Assembly (NCBI GenBank): GCA_031277805.1
Contig: JAITLR010000022.1
Span: forward strand, 231,310-295,309
Length of the DNA stretch: 64,000 nucleotides
Direction of reading: 5' to 3'
DNA from: Comamonas sp.
GTDB taxonomy: Bacteria; Pseudomonadota; Gammaproteobacteria; Burkholderiales; Burkholderiaceae_C
This document shows, piece after piece, positions 34,780 through 45,308 of this stretch. Both the position numbers and the translations under genes were made by a program. The notes below the pieces were generated by a model. It worked only from the letters and a program-made list of their open reading frames with translations. It was not told where the DNA came from and made no database searches. The stretch's first letter is position 1. Each line of letters begins with the position of its first letter.

Positions 34780-35487
34780 TCATCCGGGGCCTGACATCCC
34801 AGGCAAAAAATACCCCGACTTATGCTGATTCCGACTGCTGCTAATCGCCAGCTTCAGCCTGGCCTCCATGTACTGCCGCACTTCCGAGCGATCACACATC
34901 AACGCCAGATCCTCCCAGTACAGCAAGCTTCTGAACTCTGACTTGGTCGAGGCCGGCGCTTCCCCCTCGGTCACAGCGTCCACAGATGCAATAGGTGACG
35001 GCACAAAAATCGGCACATTCACAGGCGCGTAGTGGCGCACGGGGCGGCTGGCGGCTTCTTCCTTGCGGCGCGAGGTCAGTACAAAGTAATGCTGCTTCGC
35101 GTCTGCCAGATGAGGCTTTTTCTCGGTGTCGAAGACCTTGTCCAGCCGCTCCAGGCCTTTGGCTACATCGGCGGCATAGGTCCAGTTCGTCAGGTACTTG
35201 GTTTCGATGAACAGAAACACCTGGCGCGCGGGGTCGGAGATCAGGACATCGGACAGCTTGCTGCGCAGGCGCTCATGGCACAGATAGGCATGGGTGTCGA
35301 ACGAGACATTGGGGCTGTGCAGGCCCAGGTCTTCGCGGCCCGAGACTTCCTGGATATAGCGGTTGAACAGCGTGATGCGCTTGGTGTAGCCGGGCGTGAA
35401 TTCGTTGAAGAAGTAGCCGGCAAAAAACTTGGTGCAGAGGTTGCGCTCTTTTTCGGATTCGATGAGGGAGGCGTTCGAGAAGATCAC
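34780..35487 (-). CDS. Putative PD-(D/E)XK nuclease-like protein
   Basis: 235 residues from GTG 35487 (VIFSNASLIESEKERN), preceded by AGGA at 8 bases; an upstream ATG at 35550 would add an unlikely hydrophobic leader. The segment SKLSDVLISDPARQVFLFIE followed by TKY gives D80-x14-E95-x-K97 in the strand-turn-strand setting of PD-(D/E)XK nucleases, with acidic residues upstream (E12, E72) that could complete the site. A Ser/Arg/Lys-rich C-terminal half follows. It sits in the accessory island and could belong to a defence or mobile function; that is inference. Confidence 0.6.
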   Translation of the reverse strand: MIFSNASLIESEKERNLCTKFFAGYFFNEFTPGYTKRITLFNRYIQEVSGREDLGLHSPNVSFDTHAYLCHERLRSKLSDVLISDPARQVFLFIETKYLTNWTYAADVAKGLERLDKVFDTEKKPHLADAKQHYFVLTSRRKEEAASRPVRHYAPVNVPIFVPSPIASVDAVTEGEAPASTKSEFRSLLYWEDLALMCDRSEVRQYMEARLKLAISSSRNQHKSGYFLPGMSGPG

Positions 35488-35653
35488 AGAATTTTTCCTG
35501 GGCAGGCGGCACAGGGCATGGGGAGCGGCAAATAACAAGGCCGCAGGCATATGCTGCCTGCGGCCCTTAGAGCGTGTTCACATTATCCGAGGTCACAGGC
35601 ACGCCCTTGGCGACATGCGTGTAACGACGTGCTTGTAACAGAGTTGTCGGTCT

Positions 35654-37111
35654 TCAGGCCAGCTTGGCCTTGAGCAGCTCGTTGACCTGGCCGGGGTTGG
35701 CCTTGCCCTTGGAGGCTTTCATGACCTGGCCGACCAGGGCGTTGAAAGCCTTGTCCTTGCCGGCGCGGTATTGCTCGACGTTGGCGGGGTTGGCGGCGAT
35801 CACTTCGTTGATGATGGCTTCCAGCGCGCCGGTGTCGTTGGACTGCTTGAGGTCCTTGGCGTCGATCACGGCGTCCACATCGGAGCCTTCGCCGGTCCAC
35901 AGCGCCTCGAACACCTGCCTGGCGGAGTTGTTGCTGATGACATTGCCGTGGATGCGGGCGATCAGGGTGCCCAGCTGCTCGGCGCTGACCTTGACCTGGT
36001 CCATGCCGATCTCTTCCATGTTCAGACGGCGCGAGATCTCGCCCATGATCCAGTTGGACGCCAGCTTGGGCTGGCCGCAGGCCTTGGCGGCGGCTTCAAA
36101 GTAGGCGGCCATGGCCTGGCTTTGCGTCAGCGTGGTGGCGTCGTACTCGGGCAGGCCGTATTGCTCGACAAAGCGCGCGGCCATGGCGCGGGGCAGCTCG
36201 GGCATATCGGCCTTGACCTGCTCCACCCATTCGGGGGCGACGACCAGCGGGGGCAGGTCGGGGTCGGGGAAGTAGCGGTAGTCGGCTGCGTCTTCCTTGG
36301 TGCGCATGGCGCGGGTCTCGCCCGTGTCGGGGTTGAACAGCACGGTGGCCTGCTGGATCTTGTGGCCGTCCTCGATCTGCTCGATCTGCCAGAGGATTTC
36401 GTAATCGATGGCGATCTGCATGTTCCTGAACGAGTTCAGGTTCTTGATCTCGCGGCGGGTGCCCAGCGGCTGGCCGGGCTTGCGCACGGACACGTTGGCG
36501 TCGCAGCGGAAGCTGCCTTCCTGCATGTTGCCGTCGCAGATGCCGATCCAGGTGACGATCTTGTGCAGCTCCTTGGCGTAGGCCACGGCTTCGGCGGTGG
36601 AGCGGATATCGGGCTCGGTCACGATTTCCAGCAGCGGCGTGCCGGCGCGGTTCAGGTCGATGCCGGACTGGCCGATGAACTCGTCGTGCACGGACTTGCC
36701 GGCGTCTTCCTCCAGGTGGGCACGCACCAGGCGCACGGTCTTGAGGACGTTGTTCTTGCCTTCTTCCAGATAGAAGCTGACTTCACCGCCTTGCACCACG
36801 GGGATCTCGAACTGGGAGATCTGGTAGCCCTTGGGCAGGTCGGGGTAGAAGTAGTTCTTGCGCGCGAAGATGGAACGCGGCGCAATCGTCGAGCCCAGCG
36901 ACAGACCGAGCTTGATCGCGCATTCCACGGCCTTTTTGTTCATCACCGGCAGCGTGCCGGGCAGGGCTAGGTCCACAGCGCTGGCCTGGGTATTGGGCTC
37001 GGCGCCGAAGGCGGTGCTGGCACGGCTGAAGATCTTGCTGTTGGTCGCCAGCTGGGTGTGGGTCTCGAAGCCGATGACGACTTCATAGCCATTGATCAGT
37101 TTCACAGTCAT
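35654..37111 (-). CDS. gatB: Asp-tRNA(Asn)/Glu-tRNA(Gln) amidotransferase subunit B
   Basis: A 485-residue subunit of the GatCAB transamidosome, which phosphorylates the mischarged tRNA and channels ammonia to it. Family landmarks are [53 protein letters not shown] and [16 protein letters not shown]. The C-terminal helical YqeY-like tail is complete (KAKLA). It is the last gene of gatC-gatA-gatB. A short repeat in the 114-base gap separates it from gatA. Confidence 0.97.
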   Translation of the reverse strand: MTVKLINGYEVVIGFETHTQLATNSKIFSRASTAFGAEPNTQASAVDLALPGTLPVMNKKAVECAIKLGLSLGSTIAPRSIFARKNYFYPDLPKGYQISQFEIPVVQGGEVSFYLEEGKNNVLKTVRLVRAHLEEDAGKSVHDEFIGQSGIDLNRAGTPLLEIVTEPDIRSTAEAVAYAKELHKIVTWIGICDGNMQEGSFRCDANVSVRKPGQPLGTRREIKNLNSFRNMQIAIDYEILWQIEQIEDGHKIQQATVLFNPDTGETRAMRTKEDAADYRYFPDPDLPPLVVAPEWVEQVKADMPELPRAMAARFVEQYGLPEYDATTLTQSQAMAAYFEAAAKACGQPKLASNWIMGEISRRLNMEEIGMDQVKVSAEQLGTLIARIHGNVISNNSARQVFEALWTGEGSDVDAVIDAKDLKQSNDTGALEAIINEVIAANPANVEQYRAGKDKAFNALVGQVMKASKGKANPGQVNELLKAKLA

Positions 37112-37198
37112 TGTTCTGTGTGTCCTAACTGCTAAAAGGGAAGCGGCTTGCGCATGGTTTGTATAGGTTTCAGGATGATTTGATGCTGAAATCCAGTC

Positions 37199-37225
37199 AG
37201 TACAAGCGCAGGCAGCTATAAATTT
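37199..37225. repeat. Dispersed repeat, CAAGCGC/CAGCTAT family, inside the gat operon
   Basis: AGTACAAGCGCAGGCAGCTA followed by TAAATTT, directly behind the gatA stop codon and before gatB. Confidence 0.55.
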
Positions 37226-38716
37226 TCAAATGCCCTTGGGCTGCTTCAGGTGGAAGTCGGTGGCTTGCTGGAAGCGGTGGGCCGCATTCAGCAGCTTGGC
37301 TTCGCTGAAGTAGTTGCCGATCAGCTGCAGGCCCACGGGCATGCCGCCGTCACCGAAGCCTGCGGGCAGGCTCATGCCGGGCAGACCGGCCAGCGATGCG
37401 GGCAGTGTGAAGATGTCGGCCAGATAGTTGCTTACGGGATCGGCCTTGCCGCCAATGGCCCAGGCTGTCGTCGGCGCGGCCGCACCGGCGATGACGTCGC
37501 AGTCCTTGAAGGCTGCCTGGAAGTCGTCGGCGATCATGCGGCGGATCTTCTGCGCCTGCAGATAGTAGGCGTCGTAATAGCCTTCGGACAGCACATAGGC
37601 GCCGATCATGATGCGGCGCTTGACCTCGTCGCCAAAGCCTTCGGCGCGGGTCTTTTTGTACATATCGTTGAGGTCGGCGTACTTCTCTGCGCGATGGCCG
37701 AACTTCACGCCGTCAAAGCGCGACAGATTGGACGAAGCCTCGGCCGGAGCCAGGATGTAGTACACGGGCACGGACAGCTCGGTGCGCGGCAGGCTCACGG
37801 GTACCAGCTTGGCGCCCAGCTTTTCGTATTCCTTGAGCGCGGCGTCCACGGCTGCGCGGACATCGTCGGACAGGCCTTCGCCAAAGAACTCGGCGGGAAT
37901 GCCGATGCGCAGGCCTTCGATCGAGTCACCCAGCTTGGCACTGAAGTCCTCGGCTGGGTAGTCCAGGCTGGTGGAGTCGCGGTCCAGATCGGGGCCGCAC
38001 ATCTCGGACAGCAGCAGCGCGCAATCTTCGGCGCTGTGGCCCATGGGGCCGGCTTGGTCCAGGCTGGAGGCAAAGGCGATCATGCCGTAGCGGCTGGCGC
38101 GGCCATAGGTGGGCTTGATGCCGGTGATGCCGCAGAACGAGGCGGGCTGGCGGATCGAGCCGCCGGTGTCGGTGCCGGTCACGGCCGGGGCCAGACGTGC
38201 GGCCACGGCGGCGGCCGAGCCGCCGGACGAGCCGCCGGGCACGCGCTCGGTGTTCCAGGGATTGCGCACGGGTTGGGCGCTGTCGAAGCCCACAGGGGCC
38301 ACGGCCGAGTTCTCGTTGGCGCCGCCCATGGCGAATTCGTCGCAGTTGAGCTTGCCCAGGGTGACCACACCGGACTCCGCCAGTTTGCGCACCACGGTGG
38401 CGTCAAACGGCGACTTGTAGCCTTCCAGCATCTTGCTGGCGGCGGTGGTGGGGAAGTCCTTGGTGACGAAGATGTCCTTGTGCGCGATGGGCACGCCGGC
38501 CAGCTTGCCGCCCTTGCCTTCGGCGATCAGGGCGTCAGCGGCCTTGGCCTGGGCCAGGGTGGCGTCTTCATTGATGGCGACAAAAGCGCCCAGGTTCTGG
38601 TGCTGCTTGGCACGGGCCAGGAAATGCTGGGCGGCTTCGGTGGCGGAGACCTGCTTGGCGCGCAGTTGCGCGGCCAGCTCGGCCACGCTCAGGTTGTGGA
38701 GTTCGGTTTGGCTCAT
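37226..38716 (-). CDS. gatA: Asp-tRNA(Asn)/Glu-tRNA(Gln) amidotransferase subunit A
   Basis: A 496-residue amidase-signature enzyme releasing ammonia from glutamine for GatB. The Ser-cisSer-Lys triad is visible: K80 (VPIAHKDIF), the serine of [10 protein letters not shown] (about 163-164) and S187 ([13 protein letters not shown]). It is located in the middle of the gatCAB operon, 21 bases after gatC. Confidence 0.97.
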   Translation of the reverse strand: MSQTELHNLSVAELAAQLRAKQVSATEAAQHFLARAKQHQNLGAFVAINEDATLAQAKAADALIAEGKGGKLAGVPIAHKDIFVTKDFPTTAASKMLEGYKSPFDATVVRKLAESGVVTLGKLNCDEFAMGGANENSAVAPVGFDSAQPVRNPWNTERVPGGSSGGSAAAVAARLAPAVTGTDTGGSIRQPASFCGITGIKPTYGRASRYGMIAFASSLDQAGPMGHSAEDCALLLSEMCGPDLDRDSTSLDYPAEDFSAKLGDSIEGLRIGIPAEFFGEGLSDDVRAAVDAALKEYEKLGAKLVPVSLPRTELSVPVYYILAPAEASSNLSRFDGVKFGHRAEKYADLNDMYKKTRAEGFGDEVKRRIMIGAYVLSEGYYDAYYLQAQKIRRMIADDFQAAFKDCDVIAGAAAPTTAWAIGGKADPVSNYLADIFTLPASLAGLPGMSLPAGFGDGGMPVGLQLIGNYFSEAKLLNAAHRFQQATDFHLKQPKGI

Positions 38717-38737
38717 TGTTCTTTACTTCCTGCGCGT

Positions 38738-39037
38738 TTACTCGATGACCTTGGGCACCAGGAAGTAGCCGTTCTCGGCCGCCGGTGCGTTCTGCATGTT
38801 GGCGTCGCGGTTATTGGTCTCACTTACCAAATCGTCACGTAGCCGTAAGGCGATGTCCTGGATGGCTGCGACCGGATGTGACAGAGGGCTGACGCCTGAA
38901 GTATCCACAGCTTGCATTTTCTCGACGATGCCGAAAAAATTGTTAAGTTGCGCGAGCATGCGCTTACTTTCGTCTTGTGACAGTTCGAGGCGGGCCAGAT
39001 TGGCGATACGCGCAATGTCTTGATCGTTCAGTGCCAT
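38738..39037 (-). CDS. gatC: Asp-tRNA(Asn)/Glu-tRNA(Gln) amidotransferase subunit C
   Basis: A 99-residue small subunit that stabilises GatA. Typical features are [20 protein letters not shown] at the start, [20 protein letters not shown] and the C-terminal [10 protein letters not shown]. It is the first gene of gatCAB and is divergent from mreB, with a 213-base intergenic region that must hold both promoters. Confidence 0.95.
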   Translation of the reverse strand: MALNDQDIARIANLARLELSQDESKRMLAQLNNFFGIVEKMQAVDTSGVSPLSHPVAAIQDIALRLRDDLVSETNNRDANMQNAPAAENGYFLVPKVIE

Positions 39038-39250
39038 AGAAATTATTTAACAGGGCAGCCGCATGTAAAGCAGTGTTTCTAACCCTGACAGTAGAAGTTA
39101 TTCACAGGGGATACGGTATTATCTCGGCTTTGCCGCAATACCTCCGACCGGCTGGTCATTGTGCAAAAAAAGACCACCCACCCAGACCCCCTTACCTTAC
39201 ACCCCGGCGACGGCCCGCCGATGCGCCAGCCGTGCCTGAGAGGACCTTGA

Positions 39251-40294
<1,044 letters not shown>

Positions 40295-40465
40295 TCGTCG
40301 CTGGGCATTGTGAAGTGTGGCAGTACGCGGCATAGTGCGCGTACTGCTCACCAATGACCAAACAGGGCTTGAGTCCGTGATACGCCTGCACACTGCGCTC
40401 TCTTTTTGCATGTCCTCTTCCCGGGCAGGGAAGCGGGTATTTTTGGTCACGCAAACGGGACGCTC

Positions 40466-41470
40466 ATGACACTGGAAACGCTGGATCATCGCGCGCCGTC
40501 GCTGTTCAAGCAGCAGGCTTCCCGCACCTCGCAGCTAGCCCTCTACAGCGCCTTGGCGCTGTTTTTGATGGTGGCCGATGCGCGTTTCAAGATCACGGCG
40601 CCGGTTCGTATCGCGGTGTCTGCGGCGCTGGCTCCCGTGCAGTGGCTGGTGGCCCAGCCCGTGCTGGCCTATCAGAATGCCAGCCGCTATGCCGAAGTGC
40701 AGCAGCAGGCCGTGGCCCGCGAAGATGCGGCGCGCAAGGAACTGGTGGTGATGGCCCAGCGTGCCGAACTGGCCGAAGAGCTGATTCAGGAAAACACCCA
40801 CCTGCGCGCCATGCTGGAGCTGCGTGAGCGCAGCTTGACCCCAGGTCAGGTGGCCGAGGTGGTTTATGACAGTCCCGACCCTTACACGCGTCGCGTGGTG
40901 ATCGACAAGGGACAGGTGGACAAGATCGAGCCTGGTTCTCCGGTGCTGGACGAAAAAGGCGTGATCGGGCAGGTCACACGCGTCTACCCCACGCGCGCGG
41001 AGGTCACGCTGCTGATAGACCGCGATCAGGCCATTCCCGTTTTCAACCCCCGTACCGGTGCACGCAGCGTGGCCTACGGGGATGCATCCTCTTCCCGTGC
41101 CGGTGGGCTGGAGCTGCGCTTCATGCCCAGCAATGCCGATGTGCAGGAGGGCGACCTGCTGACGACCAGCGGCGTCGATGGCCTCTATCCCCAGGGGCTT
41201 CCCGTTGCCAAGGTGGTGACGGTAGACCGCCGCGCAGATTCGGCGTTCACCCGGATTTATTGCGAGCCCGTGGGCCGGGTGCAGGGTGTGCGCCATGTGA
41301 TGGTGCTCAAGCCGCTGAACCGCACCGAACACCCCGAAGCCGCGAACATGGCCGCGCAGGCAGAAACCGAAAAGGCCGACCGCGCCGCCAAGGCCCGTGG
41401 CAAGAAGGAAAAAGCGGCGGCCGAAAAAGCTGAAAAAGCAACGGCCCAGCCTGCAAAGGATCCCGCATGA
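40466..41470 (+). CDS. mreC: Rod-shape-determining protein MreC
   Basis: A 334-residue bitopic protein: an N-terminal cytoplasmic stretch, one membrane helix (about 27-48), a coiled coil (about 65-110) and two periplasmic beta domains. One carries YDSPDPYTRRVVIDKGQVDK and another GDLLTTSGVDGLYPQGLPVA, as is usual for MreC. It ends in a Lys/Glu/Ala-rich tail that is longer than average. ATG 40466 (MTLETLDHRAPSLFKQ) is preferred to an ATG 20 codons upstream. Its last four bases overlap mreD (ATGA). Confidence 0.95.
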   Translation: MTLETLDHRAPSLFKQQASRTSQLALYSALALFLMVADARFKITAPVRIAVSAALAPVQWLVAQPVLAYQNASRYAEVQQQAVAREDAARKELVVMAQRAELAEELIQENTHLRAMLELRERSLTPGQVAEVVYDSPDPYTRRVVIDKGQVDKIEPGSPVLDEKGVIGQVTRVYPTRAEVTLLIDRDQAIPVFNPRTGARSVAYGDASSSRAGGLELRFMPSNADVQEGDLLTTSGVDGLYPQGLPVAKVVTVDRRADSAFTRIYCEPVGRVQGVRHVMVLKPLNRTEHPEAANMAAQAETEKADRAAKARGKKEKAAAEKAEKATAQPAKDPA

Positions 41471-41985
41471 TCATGCCGCGCGGCCAGCAGCTGTTGCTGC
41501 CGGTCAATCCTCTTTTCATTGTCATCACGCTGTTGCTGGCACTGTTCATCAACATGCTGCCGCTGGGCCGCATCATCTGGTTGCCTGACTGGCTGATGGT
41601 GCTGCTGGCGTTCTGGAGCCTGAACCAGCCCCAGCGCGTGGGCCTGGGCATTGCTTTTGCGCTGGGCCTGATCATGGATGTGGACCGTGGCTCGCTGCTG
41701 GGCCAGCATGCACTGGCCTATACGCTGCTGGTTTTCGTGACGGGCTGGATGAGCCGTCGTCTGCTCTGGTTTTCAAGCCCCATACAGGCACTGCATCTGC
41801 TGCCGCTGTTTGCACTGGCGCATGGCGTGCAGGTGCTGCTGCGCGTGGCGGCGGGTGGCATCTTCCCTGGGCCTTGGTTTTTGCTGGCTGCGGTGATCGA
41901 AACCTTGCTATGGCCGATAGTCAGCGTGCTGCTGCTGGCGCCGCAGCGCCGTGCGCCTGACAGCGACGAGAACCGGCCGCTTTGA
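41467..41985 (+). CDS. mreD: Rod-shape-determining protein MreD
   Basis: A 172-residue inner-membrane protein with five or six helices and the MreD motif LIMDVDRGSLLGQHALAY. It overlaps mreC by 4 bases. A CCCCCTG-type repeat follows its stop and separates it from mrdA. Confidence 0.93.
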   Translation: MIMPRGQQLLLPVNPLFIVITLLLALFINMLPLGRIIWLPDWLMVLLAFWSLNQPQRVGLGIAFALGLIMDVDRGSLLGQHALAYTLLVFVTGWMSRRLLWFSSPIQALHLLPLFALAHGVQVLLRVAAGGIFPGPWFLLAAVIETLLWPIVSVLLLAPQRRAPDSDENRPL

Positions 41986-41992
41986 GATGTAT

Positions 41993-42085
41993 TCCCTCCT
42001 GAGTCGCTTCGCGCCTTTCTCCCTCTCGCTTCGCGGGGGAAGACGACAGCTTCGCTGCGGGGCGGCTCTTGCTCGCCGTCGCTGG
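41993..42085 (+). repeat. Stop-codon-associated CCCCCTGAG...GGCGGC element, copy 1 (diverged)
   Basis: CCTCCTGAGTCGCTTCGCGC, then CCCTCTCGCTTCGCGGGGGA, GACGACAGCTTCGCTGCGGG and CGGCTCTTGCTCGCCGTCG. Same block order as at 48466-48545. It starts 8 bases behind the mreD stop and lies inside the mre operon. Confidence 0.65.
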
Positions 42086-42114
42086 GGTGGCCCATGCCTG
42101 TTTGAGGCAGCGTC

Positions 42115-44067
42115 ATGATGGAGATTCGCAATACCGAGGCCGAGCTGCAGCGCTTCCGGCTGCGTACCATTGTCATGAGCGGCGTGGTGCTGGTGGCGTT
42201 TTGTCTGCTGGTCTCGCGTCTGCTGGTGCTGCAGGTGGAGCGCCATGAGGAATTGGCCGAGCGTGCCGAGAGCAATCGCACGGCGGTGGTGCCTATCGTG
42301 CCCAACCGGGGACAAATTCTGGATCGCAATGGCGTAGTGCTTGCAAGTAATTACTCTGCTTATACGCTTGAAATTACGCGCTCCAAGGTTCCGGATCTGG
42401 ATGAAACCATTGACGGTCTCTCCGAAATTCTGGAGATTACGCCACGTGACCGGCGCAAGTTCAAGCGCCTGGTGGATGACTCCAAAAGCTTTGAGTCCAT
42501 TCCCATCCGCTCGCGCCTGACCGATGAGGAAGTGGCCAAGTTCGCGGCGCAGCGCTATCGTTTTCCGGGGGTGGATATCAAGGCCCGGCTGTTTCGTACC
42601 TATCCGCTCAAGGAGACTGGCAGTCATTTGATTGGTTACATCGGCCGTATCAATCAGCGAGAAAAAGAAGAGATTGATGACTCCGACGATGCGGCCAACT
42701 ATCGCGGCACCGAAGTCATAGGCAAGCTGGGAGCCGAGAAAAGCTACGAGAGCCAGTTGCACGGCCAGACAGGCTGGGAGGAAATGGAAACTTCGGCCGG
42801 TGGTCATGCCGTGCGCCGCCTGGGCAGCCGCCCCGCCACGCCAGGGCACAGTCTGCAGCTGTCCATCGATATCAAGCTGCAGAAAATGATCGAGGATCTT
42901 TACGGCAATCGCCGCGGCGTGGCGATTGCCATGGACCCGCGCAATGGCGAAGTGCTGGCCATGGTCAGCAAGCCGACCTACGACCCCAATCTGTTTGTTG
43001 ACGGCATCGACCAGGAGAGCTGGAAGATGCTCAACGAGTCGCTGGATCGTCCCCTGCTCAACCGCTCCATGCGCGGTACCTACCCCGTGGGCTCGACCTA
43101 CAAACCCTTTATGGGACTGGCGGGTCTGGAGACTGGCAAGCGTACGCCTGGCACGGTGATTCAGGATGGCGGTTCCTGGACGTTTGGCGGACACACCTTC
43201 CGCTCTGGCCATGCCCTGGGGCCTGTGGATCTGGCGCGTGCCATCCAGCATTCAAGCAATGTGTATTTTTATACGCTGGCCAACGAGATGGGCGTGGATG
43301 CGATTCACGACTTCATGAAGCCCTTGGGCTTTGGCCAGATCACGGGCATAGACCTGCCCGGCGAGGTGCGCGGCGTGCTGCCCAGCAAGGAGTGGAAACG
43401 CAAGACCTACAAGCGCGCTGCACAGCAGCAGTGGTTCGCGGGCGAGACGATTTCTCTGGGCATCGGCCAGGGCTATAACAACTTCACCATCCTGCAACTG
43501 TCCCACGCACTGGCCACCCTGGTGAACAACGGCGTCAGCTACCCTCCTCATGTGGGCAAGGAGCTGATCGACTCCGTCACCGGGGCACGCTCGCCCATTG
43601 TTCAGCCCGCTCCCGTCAATCTGGGCTACAAGCAGAGCAATGTGGACGCGGTCAAGCGTGGCATGGTGGGTGTGGTGACCGGCGGCACGGGCCGCGGCGT
43701 GTTTGGCAGCGCCGCCTATCTGTCGGGAGGCAAGACGGGTACAGCTCAGGCCGTGACCGTGGGCCAGAAGGAAAAATACAACGCGGCGCGTCTGGCCGAG
43801 TACCAGCGCGACCACTCTCTGTATATCGCCTACGGCCCGGCCGATGCCCCCAAGATCGCCGTTGCGGTGATTGTGGAAAATGCCGGCTTTGGCGCGGCTG
43901 CTGCTGCGCCTATCGCTCGCCGTATTCTCGACTACTGGCTGGTGGGCAACTATCCCAGCGAGGCCGACATGGCAGCCATGCGCGTCGGCAAGGCAGGTGC
44001 CCCCATAGGCACGCCCCGCCGGGTGGAGGATATCTCGGTGCTTTCCGAGGAGGAAATGACGCCTTGA
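42115..44067 (+). CDS. mrdA: Penicillin-binding protein 2 (elongasome transpeptidase)
   Basis: A 650-residue class B PBP: an N-terminal membrane anchor (about 17-38), a dimerisation/pedestal domain (NRGQILDRNGVVLASNYSAY) and a C-terminal transpeptidase domain. The active-site motifs are STYK (GSTYKPFMGLAGL), SSN (QHSSNVYFYTLA) and KTG (SGGKTGTAQ). It cross-links lateral wall peptidoglycan with RodA and MreC. RodA, which commonly follows in related genomes, is not downstream here; the next gene is an unrelated exporter on the other strand. Confidence 0.96.
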   Translation: MMEIRNTEAELQRFRLRTIVMSGVVLVAFCLLVSRLLVLQVERHEELAERAESNRTAVVPIVPNRGQILDRNGVVLASNYSAYTLEITRSKVPDLDETIDGLSEILEITPRDRRKFKRLVDDSKSFESIPIRSRLTDEEVAKFAAQRYRFPGVDIKARLFRTYPLKETGSHLIGYIGRINQREKEEIDDSDDAANYRGTEVIGKLGAEKSYESQLHGQTGWEEMETSAGGHAVRRLGSRPATPGHSLQLSIDIKLQKMIEDLYGNRRGVAIAMDPRNGEVLAMVSKPTYDPNLFVDGIDQESWKMLNESLDRPLLNRSMRGTYPVGSTYKPFMGLAGLETGKRTPGTVIQDGGSWTFGGHTFRSGHALGPVDLARAIQHSSNVYFYTLANEMGVDAIHDFMKPLGFGQITGIDLPGEVRGVLPSKEWKRKTYKRAAQQQWFAGETISLGIGQGYNNFTILQLSHALATLVNNGVSYPPHVGKELIDSVTGARSPIVQPAPVNLGYKQSNVDAVKRGMVGVVTGGTGRGVFGSAAYLSGGKTGTAQAVTVGQKEKYNAARLAEYQRDHSLYIAYGPADAPKIAVAVIVENAGFGAAAAAPIARRILDYWLVGNYPSEADMAAMRVGKAGAPIGTPRRVEDISVLSEEEMTP

Positions 44068-44092
44068 ACTTGATAGCGCTCAGCGCTTGACA
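44068..44092. repeat. Dispersed repeat, GATAGC/GCGCTTGA family
   Basis: AACTTGATAGCGCTCAGCGC then TTGAC directly follows the mrdA stop codon. Confidence 0.5.
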
Positions 44093-44101
44093 GGTCTGCG
44101 T

Positions 44102-44860
44102 TTAACGCAGAAAAGCGTCATATCCGGTCTTCAGAATCAACAGGCTGACCACGCCGATGAAGATGGTGCGCACAAAGCCCGTGCCCTGGCGCAGGGCCAT
44201 CCAGGTGCCCAGCATGCTGCCCAGCACATTGGCCACGGCCAGCGGCACGGCAAAGTGCCACCACACATGGCCTTTGAGCGAGAACAGCAGCAGGGCTGCG
44301 GCGTTGGAGGCCAGATTCAGCAGCTTGGCACTGGCAGAGGCATTGAGAAAGTCATAGCCCAGCAGGCGCACGAATAGAAAAACGAAAAAGCTGCCCGTGC
44401 CAGGGCCAAAGAAACCGTCATAAAACCCGATGAGCAGGCCGATGGTGCTGGCGGTCAGCATCTCGGCACGCCCGGCAAGGCGCGGCGTGTGGTCGCGTCC
44501 CAATTCCTTCTTGGCTAGGGTGTAGAGCAGTACGCCCAGCAAGATGAAGGGCAGCAGCTTGCGCAGAAAGTCCGGCGAAATCTGGGTGACGGCCCAGGCC
44601 CCGAAGAACGCCCCGACCAACGTGGTGGCGATGGCCGGAAGCAGTGTGGCCCAGGTGATGTGCACGCGTTTGCTGTATTGCCAGGCCGAAATAGCCGTGC
44701 CCCAGACGGCCGCACTCTTGTTCGTGCCAAACAGCGTGGCGGGGGCGGTGCTGGGAAAGGCCGAGAACATGGCGGGTATCAGAATCAGGCCGCCACCGCC
44801 CACGATGGCATCCACAAAACCGGCCAGCGCCGAGGCGAGAGAAACAAGAATCCATTCCAT
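44102..44860 (-). CDS. TSUP-family permease (TauE/SafE sulfite exporter type)
   Basis: A 252-residue protein with about eight hydrophobic segments arranged as two repeats. The TSUP signature glycine-rich loops are present: FVDAIVGGGGLILIPAMF at the start and GFYDGFFGPGTGSFFVFLFV in the second half. Homologues move sulfite, sulfoacetate or other small anions; the substrate here is unknown. It converges on mrdA. Confidence 0.92.
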   Translation of the reverse strand: MEWILVSLASALAGFVDAIVGGGGLILIPAMFSAFPSTAPATLFGTNKSAAVWGTAISAWQYSKRVHITWATLLPAIATTLVGAFFGAWAVTQISPDFLRKLLPFILLGVLLYTLAKKELGRDHTPRLAGRAEMLTASTIGLLIGFYDGFFGPGTGSFFVFLFVRLLGYDFLNASASAKLLNLASNAAALLLFSLKGHVWWHFAVPLAVANVLGSMLGTWMALRQGTGFVRTIFIGVVSLLILKTGYDAFLR

Positions 44861-45308
44861 GAAGCAGTGCCTGAAAGTGGTGCACAGCGCTTATGGAGGA
44901 AAGTTCGGCCATGCAAAGGTGAGATGAGGGCGCCGGACTGACCCTGGCGGCGCCGATTGTGCACTGTCAGAACATAAAAAAAGCGCCACTGGGGCGCTTT
45001 TGAATGCATCTTTGATGCTTTTATGAATGTAGATCTGATTGTGTGTCGAGTTGTCTCCTCGGCCCCCCATGCTGCTTCGTGGAGCAGCGAGAGTGACGAG
45101 AATGTAAATGTTGCACCGCAGTGGTGCATTGGGGAATTCCCTTGGGTTGTATCAAAAAAGTCTTACAAATGAAACCGTATTCTGGCCTACACAAGAATTT
45201 CTTCTGATTGCTATCAAAAAACATAGCTTGAGGCGGTTGACCTGTAATGATCTTGACGGGTTTCGATTCGCTCCCGGAATTGCACAAAAGGTACTGCACG
45301 GATTTGTT
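44861..45308. other. Intergenic region without a gene
   Basis: A 448-base gap between the TSUP gene and the GMC oxidoreductase gene. It holds a terminator-like hairpin (44980-45000) and a partial GATAGCTG-family repeat (about 45210-45245). Short open frames inside do not look like protein. Confidence 0.5.
44980..45000. terminator. Bidirectional terminator-like hairpin
   Basis: AAAGCGCC / GGCGCTTT perfect 8-bp stem, with AAAAA on the left and TT on the right. No rightward gene ends nearby, so its owner is unclear. Confidence 0.6.

Noticed and set aside
44861..45308. Short frames between the TSUP and GMC genes as possible small proteins
   Set aside because: No start signal, no hydrophobic or conserved-looking segment; part of the stretch is repeat.
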